Shown: positions 1-11,100 of the stretch, piece by piece
How positions within the stretch are numbered: position 1 is the first letter of the stretch
Layout: each line of letters begins with the position of its first letter
Assembly (NCBI GenBank): GCA_038373865.1
Contig: JAXGGA010002350.1
Span: forward strand, 1-64,000
Direction of reading: 5' to 3'
DNA length: 64,000 nt
Source: Uloborus plumipes
Lineage: Eukaryota; Arthropoda; Arachnida; Araneae; Uloboridae
Program-made: the position numbers and the translations under genes
The notes under the pieces: model-generated
Seen by the model: only the letters and a program-made list of their open reading frames with translations
The model's database searches: none
What the model was told of the DNA's origin: nothing

Positions 1-498
1 TAAACATGAATTTTGAACACGAGTTTGGAATATTCCAATGCAAACGAACGCTTTACAATTTTAATTCACAATATTTTTTTTTTATGCGCATTATTTTCCC
101 AAAATGGAAAAGAACATTTAATTTACTTTTTATGCTCAAATTAGCTTTAGCCCTCTTTTTCGCTGGCTTTACGTCAAATATGTATCATCACCAAAAATTG
201 TGACTTTTTCTTTTCGTTTCACAAGCTAAAAAAAAAAAAAAAAAATGCGGAATGAAAAAAGTCATTTTTTTTTTGGTTAAGATAACATAAATGACGTAAA
301 GAGCAGTAGCAGTGACAAATAATGGGTTAAACGTTGACGCGACAATGACGCTTCCGTTATCGCTATAACATCGCGAGCGTTATCGCCGCGATATAGCTCG
401 CGCTGTCGGATTAGGCATCGCACTATATCGCGACGCGTTGACGCGGCGACATAGTATTTGAAATTTCTGCGATATCGCCGTACGTTATGTGCTACTAG
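1..498. other. Upstream noncoding DNA with a CpG-rich patch
   Basis: The first 330 bases are AT-rich with poly-T and poly-A runs and no convincing gene. Bases 335-480 switch abruptly to CpG-rich sequence with many CGCG and TATCGC words, unlike the surrounding DNA. No reading frame there looks coding. It may be part of an older repeat or a small unmethylated patch. It ends about where the LINE fragment begins. Confidence 0.4.
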
Positions 499-1422
499 GG
501 CACCGACGCATCGAAAACCTCAAGTTCCACCTCGATCGGGGTTTATAATGCAAACAACAAAATGAGTATCCAGGGGAAAATTCCCAACGAAAATTCTATC
601 TTCACAGCCGAAGGACTGGCACTTTGGCTGGCCATCAGCCGTTTCGGCCATAACCGTAACAGCATAATTTTCCTCTCCGACAGTCTGTCTATCCTCACCG
701 CATTAAAAAACGCCAACAACAAATCCACGCACATCGTAACAATGATCAACAAGGCCCTTACTACCATCTCATCTGGAACTCACGAAATTGAACTCGTATG
801 GACTCCTGCCCACGTAGGCATAGAAGAGAATGAGATAGCGGACAAACTTGCCAACCAGGGACATAATAACAACCTAATCTTACACTAGAAATCTCCCGAA
901 GACTTAGTGCAAATCCTCAAAAACAAGTACCAAGACCAATCTTTGAGTAACTGGAACTCATCAAGATACGCAAAGAATTACGCCCATCTCAACCATAACA
1001 TTCGAGACTTTCCCAAGAACAGAATTGAAGATATATTACTTTCCAGAGCCAGAACCCGTACCACCCTCACAAACTACAACCTCTTCCGCATCAAAAGAAG
1101 CAACTCTCCTCTATGTTCAATATGTAACGTCCCGGACACCGTCGATCATGCATTTTTAAGCTGCAGCAAGTACAACTTTGAAAGAGATCGTCTTAGGGCC
1201 AGCATTGGATGTGCTCCCATCTCTTTCAGTTTCCTGTTTTCGTACTCTCATTCCAACTTCAAATGGTGGTTTTGTCTTTTGTGCCTCCTGATGGCCATTG
1301 ATTCCTATTTTTTTTTCCTACCCCAACCTAGGGTAGACGGTTTCCGTCCTAGGTTTGTTTTTCATCGATTTTCGCCTGGGCCACGGCCAATTTGCTACTT
1401 TTCTATAAGTCATTTCCTATGA
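499..1422 (+). pseudogene. LINE ORF2 remnant: RNase H domain and zinc-knuckle
   Basis: The frame opens with a TDAS motif (first RNase H aspartate), followed by Glu in TAEGLAL, Asp in FLSDSLS and the late acidic site in EENEIADKLA. This is the usual four-residue RNase H1 layout. After one in-frame TAG at 886-888 the same frame continues through 1422 and carries C-x2-C-x7-H-x4-C (CSICNVPDTVDHAFLSC), the C-terminal zinc-knuckle typical of LINE ORF2. There is no start codon of its own, because the upstream part is truncated. The single stop suggests moderate age. It is not a host gene. Confidence 0.85.
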
Positions 1423-1555
1423 AATCCATATGAACTCATTTTCGCTTGGACTCTCTACAGAAAAACCGAAAAAGGACGGATTAATAGAGGTGAAGCCACT
1501 ACAGGGTAGTGTAGCAAATACCCCAAAGTGAAGAAAGAAGAAGAAGAAGAATAAG
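499..1555 (+). mobile_element. 5'-truncated LINE (non-LTR retrotransposon), RNase H-bearing
   Basis: The segment encodes the C-terminal part of a LINE ORF2: an RNase H domain, then a CCHC zinc-knuckle region, then a 3' UTR. The 3' UTR has a stem-loop near 1324-1356 (AACCTAGG paired with CCTAGGTT) and ends in an AAG-rich tail (about 1530-1555). The reverse transcriptase and endonuclease are absent, as expected for 5' truncation during target-primed insertion. An RNase H domain is known from I/LOA-type clades and not from most Jockey or CR1 elements; the exact clade is not resolved. I found no target-site duplication. Confidence 0.8.
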
Positions 1556-1802
1556 ATAATAAACATTTGGTAATTTTTGGGAGAAAATCGGAGAGGTCAT
1601 GAATCCCCTCATAATGCTAGGCGTGACAGTTTCTCAGATTTTTGCTCTTAAATGCGTCCGGTGGAGTGTCAGCCCACAAAGTCCACGTGATTATACGTAT
1701 TTGAGTATTCGCCAAAGCCTTGAATATTCGCCAAAGTACTACTTAACTCACCAAAGAATTTTTCCTCCATTGAACGGGTTTCGTGTTATCATTGTGTTGT
1801 TT
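1556..1802. other. Unique-looking DNA upstream of PERK exon 1
   Basis: This is AT-rich sequence without recognisable genes. An 85-codon open frame (1599-1856) runs across it and into the next retroposon, so it is not a conserved gene. It probably belongs to the PERK 5' flank. No TATA box can be assigned with confidence. Confidence 0.3.
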
Positions 1803-1979
1803 ATGATGAACCAATTAAATTCTTTGTCCAAAATCGTCCAAAAATCAATTCCATAAACAGAGAAATCAAATCCAACTGGAAATAAATGCGTATTGGAGGA
1901 CAGGGACTTTGCATCCATCCTCATCATTCCACCCAGCGCCTCCGGCGCCTAATGAAATGAAATGAAATGATGAACCAAT
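1803..1979 (+). mobile_element. Short retroposon (LINE 3' tail) with 13-bp target duplication
   Basis: A perfect 13-bp direct repeat, ATGATGAACCAAT, lies at 1803-1815 and 1967-1979. It flanks a 151-bp insert (1816-1966) that ends in an AATGA microsatellite-like tail preceded by a small GGCGCC-type palindrome. This is the structure of a severely 5'-truncated LINE or a SINE. It sits about 85 bp upstream of the PERK start codon, so it lies in the promoter or 5' UTR. The target-site duplication doubled a CCAAT motif. Confidence 0.75.
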
Positions 1980-2064
1980 GGGAAAAACAAAGGTTTTAAC
2001 TTATTATTTTTATAATTTATCATTTTGAGTGACAATATTGTGCCAGTGTAACTGACGTTTTATT

Positions 2065-2177
2065 ATGCACCAATGGAAAAAATATGCTACTGAGCTTTTA
2101 ATTTGTTTTTTCTTGGTTCTGAATAATTACGTTGATGCTCAGAAGGACATCAGAAAATATTATTGTGAAGATTATAG
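2065..2177 (+). CDS. EIF2AK3: PERK exon 1: start codon and signal peptide
   Basis: The exon encodes 37 codons plus two bases: a basic start (Lys5, Lys6), a hydrophobic core LLICFFLVL (residues 11-19) and a likely cleavage site V-D-A before Gln26. The donor is AG|GTAAGG. It ends in phase 2, and its AG joins the single T of exon 2 to make Ser38, leading straight into [10 protein letters not shown]. That matches the human PERK start of the lumenal domain (SLVIISTLDG). This phase agreement is the main reason for assigning the exon across an 8.2-kb intron. The human protein has a longer low-complexity segment here. Transcript data would confirm it. Confidence 0.75.
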
Positions 2178-5100
2178 GTAAGGAAACATATTCTGTTTAA
2201 CATATCAATTATGACAAGTGCTAAAAATTGTACTTCGTTTGAATTCAAATATATATTGTTGATGAGATTTGGTTTAAAGAGATTCACAAATTAACTAATT
2301 TCGATTTCGTAGTCTTTCTATGGGAAGAATGCATTTTAAGTATGGTATATAAAATACGGAATTGCGAAGTTTTTGATTCTTTTTGGTTTTGCTTCAAATG
2401 CATTTATTCAAAAGAAATTTTCAATGTACATGAGAAAGACTTCGAATGAATTTCCTTACAATATTTGAATCGTTTATTTCAGAAACCACCTAAACGACAA
2501 ACACTATAAGTTCGAGAAAGTATTTTAACCGTTATTTATGAAAAAAATCGATTAGAATTTCAATATTTTAAGCTGAAAAATATCCATACTTTGGTATATT
2601 TCTTTCAGAAAATATTGTTGTAATCACTATTAAATAGTTTACCATGAAGAAATAAATGTTTTCTTAAATTAGAAATTTTGTCGCTTGGGTGGTTTCTGAA
2701 ATAGACAATTCATTTATGGATTGAATAATCATTTGTTTTGCTTGTGTTTTTCCAGGTGTGGGTAATTTTCGAATTTGAATATTCGGTTGTGAAGTTTTGC
2801 TGAAATAATTCTTAACACTATTGATTCAAAAATTTCATTCTTGTTAGCATTTCAGGAGCATACTGTCTAATCTTTTATCGTAAAACTTTCCTCGCATCTG
2901 CGCATGCCTGAGGTCTCTTTGGATTTCCTCAAAATAGGGGAGAAATGCGAAGTAACATTCAACAGGAAGTAAGAAGCGAAAGCACCGGCAAGTGCGTCTC
3001 CTTATCCTATCACCCTTTTTTCAAATGGAAGCGATCGTGACTGCCAGGCACGTAAAACGCAGCTAGACAGTAACTGTGTGTACCAAGGATCAAAATTATT
3101 CGTCCATTTTCAAAAGTATAGCTGTTTCATGTATCATGGTCTATCTGTCCCAGTGTTTCCAGGGGTCAATCCAGGATTTTTTATCAGGGTCTTGTTTTCG
3201 GAATTTTGTGAAAAGATGTAATTGTGTGAAAAGTAACGGGCAGTTTTGTGAAAAATAATTACGGCTAAAATTATTACCGATAATTTTTGAATCTCAGATT
3301 TTTGTGAAGTGTTCGTTTTTGAGTTTCTGAATTTTGTGAAGAGTCTGGTAACGGACCTAATTTCTTTTTAGGTTGACCCCTGGTTTCCCAACCTTTTTGA
3401 GCTTATCGTCCCCTCCAAGACGCTGACTGACATCTATCGCCCCCCCCCCCCTTCTTCCTCAAAAAAAAAAAAAAAAAGAACAAAAAAAAAAAAAAAACAC
3501 AAATTTGCGCAAGTGAACGTTGATATTATTAAAAATATAAGTACCTTTCTTTGATTTGTGAAGTAGGGGAAAGGGGGCACATGTGAACAAAATGACATAT
3601 TTGTATATTTTTCAATATTAATTTAAGGTATAAAAGAAACCAGGGTTGTTTGGTTTAAACCACGTTGGTTTAAACCATGGTTTAAATATTTTTTTTTTTT
3701 TTTTTAAATCATGCTGTCTTTTTTTAAATTGTTTTTTTTTCAAAAAATGAAAAAAAAAAAAAAAAATAGAAGGAAAAAATTTCTTCAAATGTTAAACATT
3801 TATTTTATGCACATATTAAAAAATGTAAGATTTAGTTTATACAAAGTTGTAGACAAAAATAATTAAGAAAATGATTTTTTTGAAATTTATTAAAAGTTTT
3901 CAAAATTATGCTTTTTCAAATCAATATAACATTTCTCATTGTGTAATATATTGCACTGCCAAAGAGCAGATTTAGACAAACTTTCTTTATAACACATAAT
4001 TTACATGAATAATTAATATTTATAAAGGATTGCATATGTATTACAGATGCAATCCATTATATTTTGCTCAATTCATTTTCCACAGGTGCCAGGTTTCCAT
4101 TTATGTGCATCTATTTGCTCTTTAAAACTTTGGCTTTTAATTTCCATACATTTAAGCTTAAGGAACCATTATGTTTCATAATAAATATGAAGTATCAAAA
4201 TTAAAAAACTAATAGTTTGTGCCTAAAAATGCTTTGTGTGTGTTCCAGGTGAACAAATCATAATGTTTCAAACAAAACTTTTTTTTTTGAAAAATAGTAA
4301 TTTATTTCATGGTTCCTCATAATATAATTGCCTCATAATAATTGCCTCAAAAAAATAAGTCTAAAATATGTTAAATTTTGTTTACACTTGCCCCAGTAGG
4401 GGGGCAGTTGTAAACGCACCTGGGGCACAAGTAAACACGGATACATAAATGGAAATAAAATACACCTAAGCATATTTTTAAGTATACTGCTTATTACACA
4501 TTAAAAAAACACTTACAATGAAAATATCAAGGTATTTATTCAACATGTTTAATTGAATCAATTCAACTGACATTGTAGATTTCAAGTTTTATAGAAAAAT
4601 AAACAGAAGGTGCAGACATGTGCCACCTAAAATTGTAGGTGGTGGTAATTTTAGCAGAAGATCATCAGTGTTTATCCACGTAGTGTTCATCAGTGTATCA
4701 CCACGTGACTTACTGTACGATGCAGATGACTTTATTTTCGCTCTCCTGATATGTCTCATCTGGTACCGTGGATAGTAAAACAGTGAGTAAAAATTGGATT
4801 CCGGGTCCTATGCTTGTAGTTCGCATCTTGCACTTTTTAATTCTTGTTTTCTCTTCCGTAAAATTTTACAGTAAAAAAATATTTTACGGTAAAAGTTTCT
4901 GGCATCATGGATGCCAGTAACTTTTACCGTAAAATTTCAAAATTTTTTAAAACATTTTACAACTTTTAACTGTTCCTTTTTCAACAGTTTAGCCAGTTTG
5001 ACTTTCTTATCTTTGCAACTCTTTCAGATTTTAATTAAATATTGAGTATTGAAACTTTTAATTATTCAATATTTCTTAGGTGTCTATTCAATATATAAAA

Positions 5101-8100
5101 AAATCAACAATTTTTGAAATTGAAAGAACTAAATACCATTATTTCCCACAGATAAACTATTCATAACTGCCCCTACATAATGTGTTCACATGTGCCACTT
5201 ATCGCAACTTAGGCCTAATTTGATAAAAAACTGTACTTTTTTCATTAAAAAAAATAGTGCATGAAAGCTTCCCTTATTAATGCCACTAAAAGACAAAGTT
5301 CAAATCACAAAAAAAAAAAAAAAATGGATGTGTTTTTACTCCAAGAACTGGAACATAAAAGTATATGAGCACCTTCCAAAACCTAAGATCTTTTGACAAC
5401 TGAAAAACAAAATGGTTTAGATCTTTGAAATTTCAGGCGGGATATAGTATTTGTTACCATCTACATAACCCCTTGCTTTAACCCCAGCTTTCTTATTGGC
5501 ACCTCTATGGCACCCGTAGTTTCAACAGTGTGCTTGTGCTACCATCTGCATAAATTTTTTTCAGATTTTTCTCTTCATGATAATTGGGTAAAATATTGTT
5601 TGTTCACATGTGCCCCTGTTTACATGTGCCCCCCTCTCCCTTAAAATGTATGCAATAAAGTAATTATAACCAATTACTTTTAAACTAAAAATATAAATAA
5701 ATAAATAAAATGCCTTTAATTTATTTTACTTTCACAAAGCGAACCGATTAGCATTTGAAGAGTAACATTTAACTAAGAACATCAACATAGTTTTTAAAAA
5801 ACAGACGTAAATTTTTCCAGAAATTATTTTCTTTTCTGTACTGGGATCTGGGAGAATTAAAATCATTGAAATTAAAAATTTTAAGGAAAATAAATTGAAA
5901 ATTTGAAAATTCATAAAATTGACAATGAATAAAAAAATACTTCCTTAGGTTCATCCCAGGGGCAAGGAGGAAGCTCTTGAACTTCAGTTTCATTACTTCT
6001 TCACTTGTGATTAATTGTCTGAACTCTGAACAACTGGTCTCGTACATGTTTACAATTTCGATTTTCACTACCCTTTTATTACTACTGTTTTCTCTTTTAA
6101 ATACCCATCGCCCCCCCTATCGCCCCTAAAGAATTTATCACCCCTTTGAGAAACCAAATCGCCCCAGGTTGGGAACCACTGATTTATCCATTCAGTAGTG
6201 TTTGTCAGGGTTCTTTCAGATAGGTTCCTGTTTTTGTGATCTTCATACACATTTGCATATACTTTTGCAAAAACGACATTTGAGTTGAATCAAACTCTTT
6301 CAATCAGGATCCTGTTTTTGTGAATACATAAAATTTGGGTCTTATTTCTGTTAAGTTGTAAATCTTTGCAATTTAAAATTTATTTATCACATTCAAATCA
6401 AAAGCTGTAAGATAATAAATTGTATTACCTAGTTGAACCCTTCTATTTCAAACCTGCTTATCTCGATAACCCTTCTAACTTGAAATTTTTTAATTACCCT
6501 GCATTTGCTGCTAAAATTCAGTATATTTTCCAAGTCTATCTCGAAATTTTTTTACGAAAACCTCTATATCTCGAATTCGAGCCATGCTGTCATTTTCTAA
6601 TTCAAAGCCCAGTGATCTTAAAAATAGCAATAAAAAACTTTTTTTTCTCTCAGAAACAGTGACATCATTCTCAAAATGACAGAGGGTCAATGGAAAAAAG
6701 GGAGAAATTCGTTCCAGGAATAGGTTTTCTTGGAAGACTATCGAAAGGACTGGTTTCGAGCACTTTTCCGGAAGAAGAGCGGATGGCACAGAGTGGGAGA
6801 ATTATGTGGGAGGTGGACTTGACAGAATTGTTACTTGGGGTGAACTTTTCAAGCTCATGTTTTTTTGTTTTTTTTCTATCCCAAGTGTACACCACATAAG
6901 ACATGGACATGGATCAGTGAAGAAGCCAAAACACAATTACATTAAAAACACACAAAAATCTAAAATACAAATACTATAAATACCATATTTTTCCTTGTAT
7001 AAGACGCACCAAAAGTCCCCCCCCCCCCGATTTTGGGGAGAAAAAGTGTGTCTTACATTGCGAAAAATACGGTAAGCACACACAAAAAATCTTAAGTCCT
7101 AAAATCATATAATATCAAAAACATTTAAAAAGTCTAAAATCATTAAGAAATTGGATGAGAAAAGTTCCCTCTTTGTTAATGATATACAACTTAACCGTGG
7201 CTCTACATTCTCGGCGAGAGCTGGTCGAGAGCAGCCAGGAGATTTATTACCCGAGAGAAGGGGAGATAAGGGGTGCAACGAGAGGGCTATCTACATTCTC
7301 GGACAAGCGAATGGTCAGTAAAAAAAACAAATTGCCCACCATTTTGGTCCACTCTGGATCACATTATTACGGTACTGACTGTATTTTAAAATCAGGATTA
7401 ATTCGCAAAACGGAAATCAAGTGTTTAAACTTAGATGATAAAAAAAGAAAAGAAAACTTCAGACAAAAAAATTTATTCTGTTAGGACTGTATATGATAAA
7501 AATCAAGATACAGTTGAAAAGAAAATGATAAAACAAAAATAAATACATAAAAATGATGATACATAAATAATAACAATAAATGTTGCAAACGCAAAATGAA
7601 ATAAAACACTGCGTACACGCAGTGGCGTACCCCACAGCCCCCTCGGCGCGGGGGGGGGGGGTGCAAGAGGTCTGAGGGCTCACGATCCGAAAAATAGCAC
7701 TATGAGTCACACTGAAAATATATTTTTTAGAGTTACATATAATTTTCTTCTAGGGGGGAGGGGCGCACTTACAAATCTTGCAGGTGGGCGCACCTAAGTC
7801 TATGTACGTTACACCGCACACGCCTTTTGAAGGCTTCAAGGAACTTATTTTTTAATTCAGAAAAAAATGTGCGTACTGTGTTTCTGAAAACAAAATTTAT
7901 CTGAGAGAAAGCTGCCTAAATTCTCTTTCTGTATTTATTTACTTTCCGTATTGTAGTGTAAAAGTAATTTTTTGTTTGTTCTATAATTCTTCAAAATTGA
8001 TGTGAGATATTTTCTAGATCGCACTTTTTATTCGTTTACTTTTGACTTTTTTTCAATCAAATAGTTTTTGAATGTCAAATATCATCAAAATTAAAGACAG

Positions 8101-11100
8101 TTTTAGCCAACTAAAAGTGCAAACGATAAGTTATCAGGTTTATAGAATTTTACTTCCCCCTCTTTTTTTTTCTTCTTCTGAACATACATATTCTTTGATG
8201 TTTGGAAAAATAAAGAATATTTATGTTTTTATTTTATTTATTTATTTATTTAAAATGAGCATTCTCATTTTTGAGTAATGTGCTATAAAATGTCTTAAGG
8301 GTGGATCTTGCATTATAAATATAACCTAAAATTTTGCTAAAAAAGTGTCAATACTCTTGTATTAAATGTATAAAATTTTAACTACTTAAACGCATCTTTA
8401 AGAACCTTTATTGACCTATTTTAGAGCCGAAACCCTTTTTTTTTTTTGCGGTAAAAAGCTCTACATAATTTGAAATTTTTTTTACACATTTATGAAGTAA
8501 TATTTATTTTGTATTTTTAGACTTAAGATTATTAATAATTTGAAAAAATATATAATAGCAATACATACATGAAGTATTGCATTTTGTTTCGATACAAAAC
8601 GACTTGAACTGTTTTTAGCATAAATAATTTAAAGGGAGGGGGGGGGCAGTCATTGCTTTTGATTGCATTTCTACATTAAATATGACTATCATTTACAATC
8701 AACAATCAAATCATGATATCGATTCTGAATAAGGGGTGAAACAAAATGGCTGACACGCTGTCCCTCTTTGGCCGCGAGCGGAGCAACCTACGCGGGGGGT
8801 CTCCTTTGCCTCGTGCCCAAGAGACCGACAACGAACCGAGACATGGCGAGGTCCGAGAGGGCGAGAGGAGGCTTGGCGAGAGCGAGACGAGGGACCCCTG
8901 TATATTCTTGCTCTCGGTATGTCACGTGGTCTCTCGCGAGGCGCTCGCTAGAATCTAGAGGGGGCTTAAGATGTGTTCGGCCGTTGCTGGATGTAAATTA
9001 CATGATGTACAGTAGGGGTGCACTACCTTTTTCAGTGAAGGGCGACAGATGTAACAAGAGCTCTACTAGGGGGCTGCATGCAGGCCCATCATTTAGAGGG
9101 TGCGTGAAGGGTAATTCCCCCTTCTCCCCCACCCAGGCTTTGAGAAATTGTTATGTTTTTTTTTTTTTTTTTCAAATATTTTGTCATATAATTTGCATTG
9201 AATACATATCCTTTGCTCCCTGGAAAATTTAAAAAATGAAGTGATTTGCAGCATGCATTACTAGTTCTTTGCTGATGTTAATTCGAAAGAAAAATTTGTA
9301 ATTGAATTATTAAATCTTTTCTTTAAATGACTTCTTGGGAAAAAAAATAATAACTTTTTTAAAACCTGAAACTGCCAACTATTGCATATTATACATGATT
9401 CAGAATAAGAAGATAAGCCTTTTTCAGAAAAGAAAATGTCTTGAGCTTTTGATGCTTTTCTTATGGCAGTAATTTTGTGCTTTAATGATGTTGAACTTTA
9501 TCACTTATTAAAACTAAACAAATTAAATATTTTATTTTTTTGGAAAAATTGAAAGCATCAACTATCAAAGGTGTCCAACTTTAAAAAAAAAAAGACTCTA
9601 TAAATGCAATCATGTTTCTACTAAATAATTAATTTAAAAGAATTTCTCTTTTTATAAGGTTTGTAAATTGTATAAAAACTCTATAACATCATCATAATTA
9701 TGTGTTTCAAACACATGGAAAATCAGAGGATTTTATTTTAAACTATTTGCTAATATTGTCCTATTTCTTCCTCTGCCCTGGACTTTTTACAGAAAAGTGG
9801 TGAAAATAGCAACCCTGATCTTTGATGCCCTATAGCTGTTCAGTAGCAACTCTGAGTGCTAGAAATTCTCTAAATTGCTCTTAACCTATCGTATTTTATT
9901 TCTTCAAAATTGTTTTTTTTTTGAGAGAATATTTGTTTTGCATTCACTTGTGCATATTAAAATAAATATTGTTATTTTGTAGTTATGATGATGCTGATGT
10001 GTGAATTGTGCGACTGCAGAGTTCACACATGAGCAAGGGCAGATCCAGTTTCTGGTTAAGGAGGGGGTCATTTTCGGGAAGGTGGAGGGGTTAAAGTGCA
10101 ATTTTTGTGAAAAATGGTTTTTTTTTTAGCAATTTTTTCGTAATATAAGTCTCAAAAATGCAATTTTTTTCTATATTTAGTCGGTTAAGGGGGGGGGTCA
10201 TGACCCCCATGACACCCCCCCCCCTCTGGATCTGCTCCTGCACATGAGACTGTGTTTAACATGTTTACTCTGTCTAATTGTATTAGGTCAGCAATTTTCA
10301 GAAAAAGGTTAAAAGTCATTTATAAAAATCTGCAATCCTATTTAGTGGCTCAATCTCTAGATTTGACTGTATGGATAGTTAATTTATTTGTACTTTCATA
10401 GTCAGCTTGTGCTCATTGCCACTGTTGATGGTTCACTTACTGCTATTGAAGCAAAGTCTGGTGTTCAATGTTGGAAAACTATCATCAATAAAGATACTTT
10501 TATGTCATCCAGTTTGTCCAAATTTAAGGTAAGTATTTCATAAGTATCAAACATTAATACACTTCTCAGTTTGAAGGCTATTCATAAAAATATAATTTCA
10601 GCTATAATCGGTTAACATTGCACACACATTAGTATGTTGGGTATATCAGTCCTTAATAAAATATCATATTAAAATTTATAATATTTCTTAAAATTAAAGG
10701 CTCTGTTAAGCAAGATTAAAATTCAACTTTGATAATAGAGTCAGGCCCTTCATTTTGGTAGGTTAAGAGTTGGCATTTATACAAGTGCGTGCCGAAAAAT
10801 TTGGAGTCAAAGGCTATCTGTTCTACCTTACTGTAAATTCTGAATTTGTTCATGTAGAAAAATGTGACATAGTATTTCAATTGCCAATTAATAATGTCGG
10901 AACATAAAGTCATAGTAAGTAATGTGTGGGTTTATGTTGTTAATTAGTGTTTCTTTATTGGTTTAAGCATTAGCTACACTAAAAATATATACCATGTTAA
11001 AAATAATTGAATTCTGTTTTACAGCATTTATGAAGCTTTTTTTATTTTTAAGTTATTAAAAATTTTTATTTTGTTCTTTGAAATCACCTGAAAAGTCTTT

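Larger units (their letters stand above)
3151..6181. mobile_element. Old hAT-like element with CAGTG/CACTG ends
   Basis: The right end reads CCAGGTTGGGAACCACTG, and the left end is a damaged inverted match: CAGTG, then an insertion, then TTTCCCAACCTTTTTGAGC. This is the CAGTGGTTCCCAACC type of hAT terminus. Flanking octamers ATCTGTCC (3143-3150) and ATTTATCC (6182-6189) agree at six of eight positions, which fits an eroded 8-bp duplication. Clusters of CGCCCC words lie inside both ends. No transposase frame survives. The interior is filled by a younger element (3566-5640). Confidence 0.55.
2178..10401. other. EIF2AK3: PERK intron 1 (8.2 kb)
   Basis: Long intron with a GTAAGG donor and a TTTCATAG acceptor. 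It holds an old hAT-like element (3151-6181) with two nested insertions, a 90-bp pogo-type MITE (6983-7072), a MITE-like stretch near 7618-7815, a GC-rich purine-biased region (about 8740-9150) and a 207-bp MITE (10034-10240). The parts 2178-3150, 7820-8740 and 9150-10030 are AT-rich with no recognisable feature. Confidence 0.7.

Noticed and set aside
5732..6068. Overlapping - strand open frames near the right end of the old hAT-like element
   Set aside because: Overlapping frames without transposase motifs in AT-rich DNA; no zinc finger or hAT dimerisation motif was seen.
7155..7484. 109-codon frame on the + strand in intron 1
   Set aside because: The sequence is a mixture of a CGAGAG-rich patch and AT-rich DNA, with no domain and no splice signals compatible with PERK phases.
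8768..9232. 154-codon open frame in intron 1
   Set aside because: It overlaps another open frame and follows the local GC bias. It has no domain and ends in poly-T-derived Phe codons. Treated as composition, and reported only as a GC-rich segment.
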